Assembly (NCBI GenBank): GCA_026119935.1
Contig: JALRMH010000006.1
Location: 806,001-870,000 of the forward strand
DNA length: 64,000 bases
Direction: 5' to 3'
From: Endothia cerciana
Taxonomy: Eukaryota; Ascomycota; Sordariomycetes; Diaporthales; Cryphonectriaceae
In this document: positions 12,092 through 22,285 of the stretch, piece by piece
Position numbering within the stretch: the first letter of the stretch is position 1
Layout of the letters: each line of letters begins with the position of its first letter
Notes under the pieces: generated by a model
What the model was told of the DNA's origin: nothing
Seen by the model: only the letters and a program-made list of their open reading frames with translations
Database searches by the model: none
Position numbers and translations under genes: made by a program

Positions 12092-15000
12092 AGAAGAAAG
12101 GAAGAAGAAGACAAGAAAACCCCATTTTACATTCTGATCCGTTCCAGGTCTTGAGGGCTTGTTGGTGGGGGGGGGGGAGGGGGAGGAGCAAGAGGACCTG
12201 CGAAATCGCAATGACAGAGATGTAGACCGGAATTTTGGTATCCACATACCGAGGGGAGCATAACGGTCGGCATGAAGATGATGCAATATTCGCCTCTGAA
12301 AGGAGAGACCTATCAGCACTTGACGTTTGTGCGATATACTGTCCAGGAAACCCTCGAGTCCCGAATAGTAACTGCGGTACTACTATACTAAGCTGCAAAG
12401 GGTCCCAGCTACACGTAATAGTACTGAATAATAATTAGTGGTACTACATACTATTCATTATAAACTAAACTTACTGCAGTACTCTGCTCGGAGTTGCTTG
12501 CGCGCCTCGGTCTATGGATTACGGCTTCAACACCCTGGACCAAAGCATCTAGCACCACCCTGTCTAGTCTGATGCTCTGCTATATCTTCTGATGTTATAC
12601 AATGCTATAGAATAGTATATGTTTTTAGTCGACTTATGTTTCAATATGTATAGGCAGGGCATGGGGCTATCCTTTTGGCAAGGCAGAAACTGAGAAAGGC
12701 TGGGCGACGACGAATTCGCGGCTAGAACTTAGAATCATAATTATCATCGCCCTCTCGCACTCTACATTCCGATAGCTCGCATAGGCCTCTTCAAAAGAGA
12801 GCGCCGTTTGTCATCTATTGGGCCTCTAGACGACGGTACAGCTGGTTGTGGAGGGTACTTCCTCACCCTCTGCCGTCTATTCTCATTTCATCCTGTGCAG
12901 GAGCTGATGTATGCAGCTACTCTACACACTTGTAATTTGTGTATATTACTGGACCAATACTGGTCTATATACTGTTATGTAAGTCGTCAGCCTCGCACAC
13001 GAGCAGGTAAAGCAGTCAACAGAGCAGCAAAGCAGAAGACTGTGATGGAAGCGTCTCGATGCCGCTGAAGGAATTTGACTCGTAAGGCCTCGGTGGGGAA
13101 TTATCTATGGATACAGTCAACCGTTTACTGAAGTAATGGGGCCGCCTGCATCTGATCATCCGAATGCACGGAATTCCTAGCAGTTGCGAAACTCGCGGTG
13201 GCTTTATCGGCAAGCGGCGCCGGGGACTTTGGGGACTGAGTGGTTGAAGTACGAGAATTTACTATACGTTGAGGAGTGTTTGGAACCCTTCACTATACCG
13301 TGCTGCTCCGGCGGCAAGCCGCTTCTGTCGCAGTCCTTCGCTGGATTGGATAAGTCGAGACCTCATATTTTCGGCGGGAGTATCAGATAGGGAGGGTGAG
13401 GATATTGAGCCATCTAGAATATGTCCCCTCACACCTGCGGCGTAAACATGAGAGTCAATCGCATCAAATACTATGGAATTTCCGAGCGGCCCTGACGCCC
13501 TAGAAAAGCTACAAAGATATAGCCCGAATGCTCTCGTGGAGTGATTCTGGAAAACTTCAGTCGATATGTTCTGTTATACTGTCCAAAAAGACGTGTGTCG
13601 CGAAGATATGGCTAATCCATAATTTTGGTAGCGTTCAGTACCCAGCGTAATTCCATGGGAACTGTTATTTTTCTTTTTTGCAAGTCTGTTCCGGTGATAC
13701 AGCTTGTTACTCGACCAAGGACAGTATGGTAGTGGTCCCGTCGCAGAACTTTTGCACAGCTGTGACGTGTCGGGATGATGGCCGATCCTTTCCTCCGTAC
13801 GGCCGAGATGACCAGTCTCGCAACATTGTACAATAGGCCGAAAGTGGTGGTCGTGATGACGACAATAGACGCTCCGTGGCTCCCTCCCTCTCGGGCGAAT
13901 GGGAGTAGCGGGTGTAAGTGGCGACGAGGGTCATCGACGCGAGCCCCGGAGCGTGATGCAAGCGGCGCCGATCTCCCCGCCGCATGGTTCAAAGGTAATC
14001 TTGGAATTGCGTGTCAGTAATGTGTGGCCATTGCAGCCCCGTCTGTTATACAAGTAGTGCAGCTATAAAAGAAAGGAATAGAAAAAAGCACGCTCTGGGA
14101 GAAAACTCGCAATGGGATGGCGGGGGGGGGATAGACAATTCACGAAAGTAGACAGAAAAGGTCTCCAGACTATCATGCGGCCAAAGCCGTCACGAGTAGG
14201 GAGGCGAACACAATCTATCCCGGAAAAAAAATATTACACAGCCCATACTCACTAAGTGATAGTACGTATAATTACTCGTTAAATACTTTTGTACAGCCCC
14301 TCGACAATCACGTGAGCCGATGTAGAACGCAAACAGCAATCACCGGCCTAGCGCACTGGTTCTCCAAAACGCCACACGGCTAGGCACTACGATGATGAGA
14401 ATGACGCAACAGATCGGCCCCTCCGCAAGATCCAGTGACATCAATACCTACTTATATGTATGGAGTCGAATGAGGAGCTGGGGAGCAATGGTTCAAAGGC
14501 AGAAAGGAGCTGGTCCAGGCCGCCGCCCCAATGGTGAGACTCTCTCCATGTTTGTGACTTGTCATTAAAGGGAGAAAAGCTGCTTTAACGAACTGGAAGC
14601 CCAATACGGCGTGAGAAGCAGCAAGACTGATAGATAGGAGGCCGAGGCACCTCCGAGCCAGCTGTAACCGTTGGTTGTGCGAAGGATCAACAGGGTTAGG
14701 GAGGCGTTACTCGAAACGGAGGGGAAATCCTTCGATCCGGAGGTACATAATCCTTTCAGGCGCCGCCCGATCCATACGCACGCATGTACGGTCTGACCGT
14801 GCAGGCACGGTTACGTTGGGACCATCGCAACCTGTTGCCGAAGGGGTTCGCGGGTCCCTCAGGCAAAGGACCAGAGTATGCTACCCCAAAAGTGTCGCGA
14901 GTGGGGTGAGCAAGATACGATGGAGTATTGCCGGAGGCTGGCTTTGTACGTGATGCGAATGCCAAACTCGAAAACGAAAGCTCTATATATTCTGAGACTT

Positions 15001-16715
15001 GATTTGCCGATTAGCCGCCAAGCGTACGAAATCCTTCCAACTCGGTAGCGCAGCTACATAGTATACCGAACTATAGCGTAGCTAGGTATGCCGTACCATA
15101 GCGCAAATCGCCTCGTTTACATCTTCTCCGTGCCCACCCCGTACCCGTCACCAGCAGAATTGTAATATGGAGCCCGCTATCAAAGAGTTACATCTCGGAA
15201 GCTGTTTTAGAGTCCATATAGGCAACACTCCGAGGCATTTGCGGAGGTCATCCCAGACTGGCACAATGATCCTTTCAGACACACGGGTTAAACTTTTTGT
15301 GTGGGACCGCGGCTCAAGGATTAGAATCCTCTTGCCTTCTGCATAAAACGGTCTGTTGGCTTGAATCGGGCCCACAACCCTTCGCTAGGGACCTACCTGT
15401 TCGATGTAAAACGCATGGGCCCCAGATCTCCAAGCTCTCGGGTAAAGCAACAACGGTTAGGCTCCTGGAAATAAAGGACCGATTGGGACAGTCCCGACAG
15501 TCCGGAGCGCATTGCCTATTGGCGATACCTAGGACGGGATGCTCCAGCCATTACGTCCTGTCCCGTGAACCCGCTCGTGATCAACGCGTCCCGTAGGGTC
15601 CACCTTAGGGGTTAGGAGACCTGGGGGCGGTAAGGAGACCTGTGGGGCATCTACGAGCGGGATCTGGTTTCTGATGAGGTAAAGGTCCTTGTCAAGCTTT
15701 CGGTCTCGGCGGAGGCGAGACCGTATCTGAGTGTCCGATTCTGTGACTGTATGGTACAGTCTTCATGCGGCATAAACCATGTACCTAGTATCCTTTCTTG
15801 GTCCTCAGTGGCTCGCCTATCTTGGACAGAGATCATTCTGCACACTGGGCATTCAACTGGACACGCCAGCCTATAGGGCCAAGAGCTGTGCCACAGGCTA
15901 GGTCCCGACCCCTTACCAGCGCGTCTAAGCCGTTGCAAGGCCACCAAGGTCGGTGAAATGTCATATGTATATCCCACCCGCGTCACTCCTTCTTCATCAG
16001 GCAAAATATGATAGTGGCATGCGATCGGCATGAAACTGTGATAAGATGCCCTAGATCTTGTGGGGCGAAGTGACGCTGGGTGACAAAGTGAGAGGCTAGC
16101 GCTGACAGTACTGAGAGTGTCTCATAAAGGTATGCCGGGTGCAATACATGCTTTGACGATCGACAGGGTATGGAGTGTGGGTGTCGTGGTATTCCGTACA
16201 AGGCATACAGTGAACAGAGTGCTATTGGGGTCAGAGCTCAGCTGACGCATGCTTACCACGAGACAACTGACGCATAGGTATGGACTCTTGACATGAGGAA
16301 CGTAGCATCGGGTATTGCGGCAGCTAACGTGGTCTCTGCGCGAAGCGCGAAGGATCGGTATCACTTGAACCTCGGGCGGAGTATATCTGTTGCTGGTCTG
16401 GTCTGATCTGATCTGATCTGATACTACCCTATTTAAAAGAGCTGCCGCGCCCACGGGGTTTGCCAAGCACACCAGCTGCGTGTGTTTTATTTTCTGGCGT
16501 ACTGTCGGCATACTTTCTTTTTTTGGACTTGTTTAACCGAAGAATCCCTCACAAAATAAGAGGGTTGCAAACCTGTTGTCCGCCCTAGTCACGACTCGAC
16601 AAGGTCACCAGCAAGGAGAGTATCGCACACCAATCCACATTCTTCCAGTGAGCGCGGAGTCACCTAGACTCAACACAATTGCGCCGAGAGGCAGTTGCAG
16701 AGATTTTCGGACAAG
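12092..16715. other. AT-rich gene desert
   Basis: About 4.6 kb without a recognisable gene. Composition is mixed, with strongly TA-rich stretches (for example 12400-12660 and 14220-14290) beside GC-richer pieces. It contains G runs at 12167-12177 and 14122-14130, a CTGAT pentanucleotide repeat at about 16403-16422, and a self-complementary TAGCG/CTATAGCG-type patch around 15040-15110. A minus-strand frame at 15651-16031 reads fairly protein-like but matches nothing I know. This looks like a graveyard of old repeats, possibly RIP-mutated. Confidence 0.45.
16403..16422. repeat. CTGAT pentanucleotide tandem repeat
   Basis: About four consecutive CTGAT units preceded by a degenerate CTGGT unit, roughly 300 nt upstream of the terpene synthase start. 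Confidence 0.8.
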
Positions 16716-18022
16716 ATGGGCAGCGTGACACCTCCCAGGGTTGATACGATGCAACAAACTACTCCAGGCATGACGGTCCGCATGCCAAACACTTTGGTGA
16801 ACTGGCCATGGCCCACAACCATCAACCCATACTACGAGGAGTGCAAGAATGAGTCTTGGGCTTGGTTCGAGGCATTTAAAGCCTTCAGCCCGAAGGCACA
16901 GAAAGCCTTCTACGACGGCAACTTCAGCCTTCTGGTTGCAATGGCCTACCCCGATATGGACAAAGGTATGGACCCCGGAAACCCTGGGTTACATGAAGAC
17001 GAATTAGCTCAATTTCTCACCCCCCTACAGATAGTCTTCGGGTTGCTTGCGACATAATGCAAGTATTCTTCACTTTTGACGAGTACTCCGATTTGGCCGA
17101 TGAGGTTGAGACGCGAAGGCAGGCCGATTCACTGATGGACGCTCTTTACAACCCGCACAAGCCTCGACCCGAGGGTGACTGGATCGGTGGAGAGATCACC
17201 CGACAGTACGTAATGGACAGTATCACACGGTCGTGCCTGATCTTATTGACGTGCGCGTAGGTTCTGGCTCAATGCTGTCAACCACTTGACTCCGCTCGCA
17301 CAGAAGCGTCTTATCCACAAAATGCAAACATATGCAGACGCAGTGATACAGCAGTCTTTCGACCGGACTCACAACCATATTCGAGACGTGGAAAGTTATC
17401 TTGACGTTCGGAGGGAAACCATCGGCCTCCAGCCCTCGATCGTCTTGTGCCAGGCCAAATTCAACATTCCCGACCATGTTATGGAGCATCCTGTGATTCA
17501 GCGCCTGGAGATATACACAACAGATCTGGTCGCCATATCGAACGATGTATTTTCCTACAATGTGGAGTGCGTCATCAACATCATTCTCAAAATTTTTCCG
17601 GGCTAGTCCTAGTGCCGACGGCTGACTATTGATCCACAGACAGAGCCGTGGTGATGACGGACACAATTTGGTTACCGTCGTAATCAAACAGTACGGTTTT
17701 GGGTTGCAGGAAGCTTTTGACTGGGTCGGAGCGCTGCTCCAGGATCTCGAGAAGCGGTTCATAACCGACCTGAGCAACTTGCCGGAGTTTCCTGAAGAGA
17801 GCGAGGACGTCAACAGAGAAGTCCGGGAGTACTGCTACGCCCTGGGGCACTGGGTTAGAGCAAATGACCAGTGGAGTTTCGAGGTATTTAAACCATCTTT
17901 CTTGCAGAGGTACATTGCTGACGGTCTCACAGAGCCCACGCTACTTTGGGTCCGATGGACTTCGCATGCTCAAGGAAAGAGTGTTCACTTTGTTGCCACA
18001 ACAAGAACAAATAGGACTGTAG
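16716..18022 (+). CDS. Class I sesquiterpene synthase
   Basis: Five exons: 16716-16965, 17031-17205, 17261-17566, 17640-17883, 17933-18022, giving 354 aa with every phase closing. The enzyme would ionise farnesyl diphosphate and cyclise it. The metal-binding aspartate motif DEYSD lies at residues 100-104 after MQVFFTF. The NSE triad is NDxxSxxxE, with N236, S240 and E244. The C-terminal Arg-Tyr pair is R328-Y329. All catalytic signatures are intact and the length is typical. The overall pattern (DALxNPxKPRPEG, GDDGHNLVTVV) is nearest to the fungal delta-6-protoilludene-synthase-like clade; the exact product cannot be read from sequence. The last exon is easy to miss, because reading through its 49-nt intron yields a spurious C-terminus. 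The first ATG is used. No P450, oxidase or regulator sits beside it, so it is an orphan rather than part of an obvious cluster. Confidence 0.93.
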
Positions 18023-19012
18023 AAGGGAGTCGATCCATTCAAATGGCGGGCTGTAAACTGCAAAGACATTTTCTTAGTTTTTCCGTTTTCCCAGCTGGTT
18101 CATACGTTTTCAGTGCGCGGTTTTTTTTTTGGGGGGGGGGGGGCGGGGGGCGGAAGGGAATATATAGACAAGAAATCTGGATTCAAGAACCTTGGAAATA
18201 TGAACTGTACATGATGAGTTTAGAACGAATACTCAATATATACTGTAGCGGATGAATCCACTGTACGTGGGGCCTGAGTATGAATCTCTCAGGTAATTAT
18301 GTGAATCGAGTTATGAAAGAACCCACAGGGGTAACCCCTTAGACTCATGCCCGCGGCTGGCTTATGCATTGTGTGGTTGCTCAGCTTATATTATGTTGGG
18401 CAAGACTGGATAAGCGACATGCAGAGACCTCGCATATGCAGCTTATTTCTGACATGCAGCAAGTATTGCACCATGACAGTCTAGACTTTTTTTTTACTTG
18501 CTCTGTTCAATGCACGGATGCATGACTAGAACAATCATCGAAGTACCAACCGCTGCAAACTCTGGATCAGGCACTTGATTATGAAAGCGATTGTAGAAAG
18601 TTTGATTAGGGTCAGAAAGAAATGTGTGCAGCGGTCTCAATTCCTTCAATCTAACTAGGCAAACAGCTGGTTATTTGTAACCGCAGTTACCACAGGGTCC
18701 ACCTCAAGTGAACGCAATGAATACCAGTGAAGGTATTCCTGCTCAGCTGAAATCTGTATCACGTGCTATTCACGTGACACTTGGTAGCGCTGCCACAGCG
18801 ACGATGCTTCTTCTCAGCCGCCAGTCCCAAAGCGTTGCCCTTGTCATTGTTCTCATTTTCCTGATTATCGACACTCTCCATCTTGGGAAAGGGGGGTAGG
18901 GGGATTTAACTGTAACCTTAGGCAGCTGAGTAAAATCTGTCTATTGAATTAGCCCTTTCCAAAGAAATACTGAGCAGCCCTGATATATGATGTTTCTGGG
19001 GGACACTAGCTC
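18023..19012. other. Intergenic sequence before the TIR element
   Basis: Just after the terpene synthase there is a T10 run followed by G13 (18121-18143). The rest is AT-rich with no protein-like frame. The last bases, 19008-19014, are the left copy of the direct repeat flanking the TIR element. Confidence 0.45.
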
Positions 19013-19084
19013 CTGTGGAAAAGAATACGCTTCTAAACCCTAACCCTGGTTGATATGCATACTTAAACCACGTTTTCGTGCTTA
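19013..19084 (+). repeat. Left terminal inverted repeat (72 nt)
   Basis: Begins CTGTGGAAAAG and ends CGTGCTTA. It is identical, on the opposite strand, to 20126-20197. Positions 19035-19047 hold the telomere-like string AAACCCTAACCCT. Confidence 0.95.
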
Positions 19085-20195
19085 TTTCAGATATTCCTTT
19101 TGTCTAAGAAATCAATCCAATCCATTCTTTCTATGCCCACAGAGCCTCTATTTCCTCACAGTTATGAGCCCGGTTCGCCTGGAATTCTTCCCCATTCCCT
19201 ACAGGAATAGACTCTGTGGTCGTCTCTCTTTTTAGTCCTTACGCTTTAAACCTTCGCTTCTACTCTCCTTAATGCCTGAAGATTCAGACATCGCTATCAC
19301 GCTTGAGTGCGTCGATACCTATTCGTTTCCACTATGGTTCGCAACCCTAAAGTCCATTTGCATGCTCAAGGACTGCTGGGAATACATCAATCCAGATGCC
19401 CCAGACGCCCCAAAGCTGGAACTCCAAGGGAATATTCCTGATTTCGAGGAATGGAGCACTGAGCACGAAAAGGCCAGAAAACAAAGGGCTGATGCTCAGT
19501 TCGAACAATATCAGCGCCTCAGACAGGAGCTTCCGGAGGCCGCAACTACGCTTGAAAAACCGGCAATCTACAAAGCCCTATCAGACGAGCGCATGGATAA
19601 GGAATACGACCGCTACCTTCGACGCCTTCAAGCGGAAGCACCAAAGAAGGCGTTAACGCAGGCGAATATCCAGAAGGTGCACAATTGGATTCAAACCACT
19701 GTTTCGAGCAGCCTTCTCTCAACTCACACTATCGGCCTCAACCGTCAAAACACCTTTCCTGTGCAGCAGATCGTCCGGAACCTGAAAAACCATCTCGCCC
19801 CTTCAGATAACGCAATCAGGAATTCTGTGCGCGCAGCTTATCAGGCTCATCTCCGAAAAGCACGAGAAAGGGGCATACGGCCGTCCCAATGGTATAACGA
19901 TTATTACGTTTCGCTACTCCTCCAGGCCCAGACCTACCAGATTGCCGATATCCAAGGGTTCCAAGGAGTGGATGAGTTCTTACAAGCTATATCTGTGCGC
20001 ATGGCGCCAAGCTGGGGCCAAAATGAGCGCCAAGAGCTTATCAAGAACGCGGCGCTGGGAAGACCCCTTCAGACTCTTGAGGAGGCATCCAAAGCATTCG
20101 CTGCCCTAGCCCATTACGATAAAACTAAGCACGAAAACGTGGTTTAAGTATGCATATCAACCAGGGTTAGGGTTTAGAAGCGTATTCTTTTCCAC
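19015..20195. mobile_element. Non-autonomous TIR element carrying a Gag-like ORF
   Basis: Perfect inverted repeats bound a 1.18-kb unit: 19013-19084 is the exact reverse complement of 20126-20197 (72 nt). The direct repeat AGCTCCT occurs on each side (19008-19014 and 20196-20202). If it is a 7-bp target duplication, the element ends are GTGG...CCAC at 19015 and 20195. Inside is one intact ORF that resembles retrotransposon Gag, not a DNA transposase, so movement would need an enzyme from elsewhere. The repeats contain telomere-like AAACCCTAACCCT. Overlap between the flanking repeat and the TIR ends leaves the boundary uncertain by 1-2 nt. Confidence 0.85.
19272..20147 (+). CDS. Retrotransposon Gag-like protein inside the TIR element
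   Basis: Uninterrupted ORF of 291 aa starting at an ATG. The N-terminal part has the layout of fungal copia-type Gag: a tryptophan-containing segment, then CWEYINPDAPDAP, a charged coiled-coil-like stretch (EHEKARKQRADAQFEQYQRL), then HNWIQTTVSSSLL. The C-terminal half has IVRNLKNHLAPSD and a Tyr/Trp-rich block. There is no zinc knuckle, protease, integrase or reverse transcriptase after it. The last eight codons and the stop lie inside the right inverted repeat, so the repeat is part of the gene. The intact reading frame suggests either recent insertion or selection. It could instead be a domesticated Gag or a captured fragment. I infer the Gag relationship from pattern only. Confidence 0.65.
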   Translation: MPEDSDIAITLECVDTYSFPLWFATLKSICMLKDCWEYINPDAPDAPKLELQGNIPDFEEWSTEHEKARKQRADAQFEQYQRLRQELPEAATTLEKPAIYKALSDERMDKEYDRYLRRLQAEAPKKALTQANIQKVHNWIQTTVSSSLLSTHTIGLNRQNTFPVQQIVRNLKNHLAPSDNAIRNSVRAAYQAHLRKARERGIRPSQWYNDYYVSLLLQAQTYQIADIQGFQGVDEFLQAISVRMAPSWGQNERQELIKNAALGRPLQTLEEASKAFAALAHYDKTKHENVV

Positions 20196-20197
20196 AG
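20126..20197 (-). repeat. Right terminal inverted repeat (72 nt)
   Basis: Exact reverse complement of 19013-19084. It includes the stop codon of the Gag-like ORF (20145-20147) and the telomere-like string at 20163-20175. Confidence 0.95.
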
Positions 20198-20697
20198 CTC
20201 CTGCGGTTGTGCAAAGCTGGATACAGCAGATCTTCTTCCTCTTGTCACATCACTAATGCGAATGTTCGAAGACTCTTCGAGGAGCAAGGATATGAACAGA
20301 GCCAGAAGAACTTCCTTTCAGTAATTACCTGGGTGCAGTAAGTTTGAGGTTTAGCGAGTGAAGGGTTGAAGCAGTTGCTTCTGGTGAGGAGGGGCCAGGG
20401 AGGGGCACGTCCTTAAAAGAGGTCTAAAGTGCTCGCCTTAGTTAGTGGTCACCATGACGTCAATCATCCATCGTCCATCGTCCATCGCAGGGGTGAGCTC
20501 CGTCATATACTCAGGTAGCCAATTCGAACTCCGTTGCGAGGCTTCATCAGAGCTAGTTGCTTCCTCAAAACATCAACTTTCCGAGGTTCCCTCCTCTGTC
20601 TCGCCTCTAGAAACCTGATTGTGCCCAGCTTAAATCGCTTCAAAACCGCCTCCCCCACCAGTCAGTTGGCTCAGCCCAACTACACCAACTCGGAAAG
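20198..20697. promoter_or_regulatory. Upstream region of the small mitochondrial-type protein gene
   Basis: 500 nt between the TIR element and the start at 20698. It holds a TCCATCG tandem repeat (three units, about 20467-20487) and a C/T-rich leader just before the ATG. No other coding frame is credible. Confidence 0.4.
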
Positions 20698-21156
20698 ATG
20701 CCCTCCCTCGGCTCGATCCGCAGCGTCCTCCGGGCGCCGGCCTCGCGAACCCGCATCGCCCGCCGAGCCTTCCCCGGCCCATCCGCAGCCTCCCTCCGGG
20801 CCTACCGGACCTCGCCTGCCCTTCGCCTCCCCTACAAAGACGACCAGGACCGCGAGAGCGTCAAGCCCCGCTCGAACGAGGGCACCCAGAGCAACCTGGA
20901 CGACGACTCGGCCGCGCACACGGACGCGGCCTTCAACCCCTCCGAGACGCGGCCCGAGGAGGAGAAGGAGTCGGCCCGGAAGGAGAGCGGCAAGGGCGAG
21001 AACCCGCTGGAGATGAGCGGCGCGAGCCATGACAAGTCGGAGCCGCTGGGCCAGGACGGCGGCGGCGAGATGAAGGGGACCACGAGGAGCGAGAGGTCGA
21101 AGGCGAGCGGGGCCGGGGAGCAGAAAAAGCAGGGGAAAGGGCCTGGGGGTGCTTGA
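20698..21156 (+). CDS. Small conserved protein, probably mitochondrial
   Basis: Intronless ORF of 152 aa. The first 45 or so residues are rich in Arg, Ala and Ser with no acidic residues (MPSLGSIRSVLRAP onward), as in a matrix-targeting presequence. The remainder is very hydrophilic: DDQDRESVKPRSNEGTQS, then NPSETRPEEEKESA, then a Lys/Gly/Glu-rich tail. It has no membrane segment and no catalytic motif. The DQDRES...KPRS block followed by AAFNPxxTRPEEE is one I associate with a conserved ascomycete family of unknown function, but I cannot name it. High GC and a continuous frame support a real gene. The ATG at 20698 is the only start that keeps the presequence. It converges with the RING-finger gene. 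Confidence 0.75.
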   Translation: MPSLGSIRSVLRAPASRTRIARRAFPGPSAASLRAYRTSPALRLPYKDDQDRESVKPRSNEGTQSNLDDDSAAHTDAAFNPSETRPEEEKESARKESGKGENPLEMSGASHDKSEPLGQDGGGEMKGTTRSERSKASGAGEQKKQGKGPGGA

Positions 21157-21476
21157 GTGGATGAACAGGTGGGCCGGGTTGGTTTTTTTTTCTTCTTTTG
21201 GTGGTTTTCTGATATAATGTCGTGGATGGGCAGAGAAAGGGGTGTTGGGAAGAAGGGGCGTTCGTATGTGCTTAGGCTCTGCAATTTTTTTTTTTTTTTC
21301 GTATCGCGTCGCATCGCATCGCATCGCTGGTATACGGGAATCACACTCGTCTAGAAACCCCGAGAAAGCTTTCTCCCAAAGTAATGCCGTCGTGCCCCCC
21401 TAAACGCCGTTGCTCCGAAAGTGTTCCATGCCTGTACACATCCCCCCCCCCCCCCCAGCGTGCCTTTCCTTGCCGA
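21157..21476. other. Convergent 3' region with simple repeats
   Basis: 320 nt between two convergent genes. It contains a T15 run (21285-21299), a GCATC tandem repeat (about 21306-21327) and a C15 run (21442-21456). It presumably holds both 3' ends and polyadenylation signals. Confidence 0.5.
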
Positions 21477-22285
21477 TCAGCCGTATAGCATATCCGGGTC
21501 GTCCTCGTCTCCGTCCTCGTCCTCGTCCTCCGGCACCGGCTTCCCCTCCTTCTCCCACATCTTCTCGATCCGATCCGAGACGCCCTTGCGCCTCGGGTCG
21601 TACTTGGTCAGGTCCGTCCGGCACATGGGGCAGGTCCCCTTGATCTGCAGCCACGGGCCCACGCAGTCCAGGTCGAACCTGTGGGAGTGGTGGCACTGCA
21701 GCTCGACCACGAGCGGGTACTGGTCGTCCAGGAACCTCTCGGCGCAGATGGGGCAGGCGTCGTCGGGCCGGAGCCACCCCTTGGGCACGCGCTCGAGCGT
21801 GTCGAGGAACTCCTGGGAGAGGCCCTCGATGGCCCTGGGCGGGTTGAGCACGTCCGCCTCGAGCGCCTCGAAGAGGGCCTGCAGGAGGTCGCGGTTGCCC
21901 GCGTCGGGGGAGTCCCGCGCCAGCGTGCTGAACTGGTCCTGCACCAGCCGCACGAGCCCGACGATGTCGACGGGGGTGGGGACCGCGTGCGGGTTGTTGT
22001 GCTGCTGCTGCTGCTGGCGGCTGTGGGAGGAGGCGTCGCTGGTGGCGGAGGGGTCGTCGCTGAGCTGGTGTAGTTGTGAGGTGAAGGAGGACATGTCTAT
22101 CTGGCGGCGGCGGCGCGGCGCGGCGGGCTGGATGCCGTGCTCGACTGAGGGAGGGAGGGCATGGTGTCAGCATCCTCGGGCACGGGAGGCAGGAGAAAAG
22201 GGTGGAGGGGAGGGTAGTTCGCGAGATACCCCGCCACGACAGAGATCTCTATGGACAACGACATACCTTCGTATTGAGTCGCCAT
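21477..22285 (-). CDS. RING-finger protein, probable E3 ubiquitin ligase
   Basis: Two exons, 22285-22267 and 22144-21477, joined across a 122-nt intron (GTATGT donor, CAG acceptor), giving 228 aa. Exon 1 encodes only MATQYE plus one base. If the downstream in-frame ATG at 22094 were used instead, the protein would be 205 aa. The RING region runs from CPICAERF through LQCHHSHRFDLDC to CPMCRTDL, an H2-type arrangement expected to bind two zincs and recruit an E2. A poly-Gln run precedes it. After it come a short basic segment and a highly acidic tail (EDEDEDGDEDDPD). No membrane segment is present. Its substrate is not evident. Confidence 0.87.

Noticed and set aside
14480..14520. GGTTCAAA strings resembling a tRNA T-loop
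   Set aside because: No acceptor, D-arm or anticodon stem could be fitted around this or the similar strings near 13985 and 34425.
21306..21327. GCATC repeats considered as a CRISPR-like array
   Set aside because: Units are five bases with no spacers; it is a simple tandem repeat.
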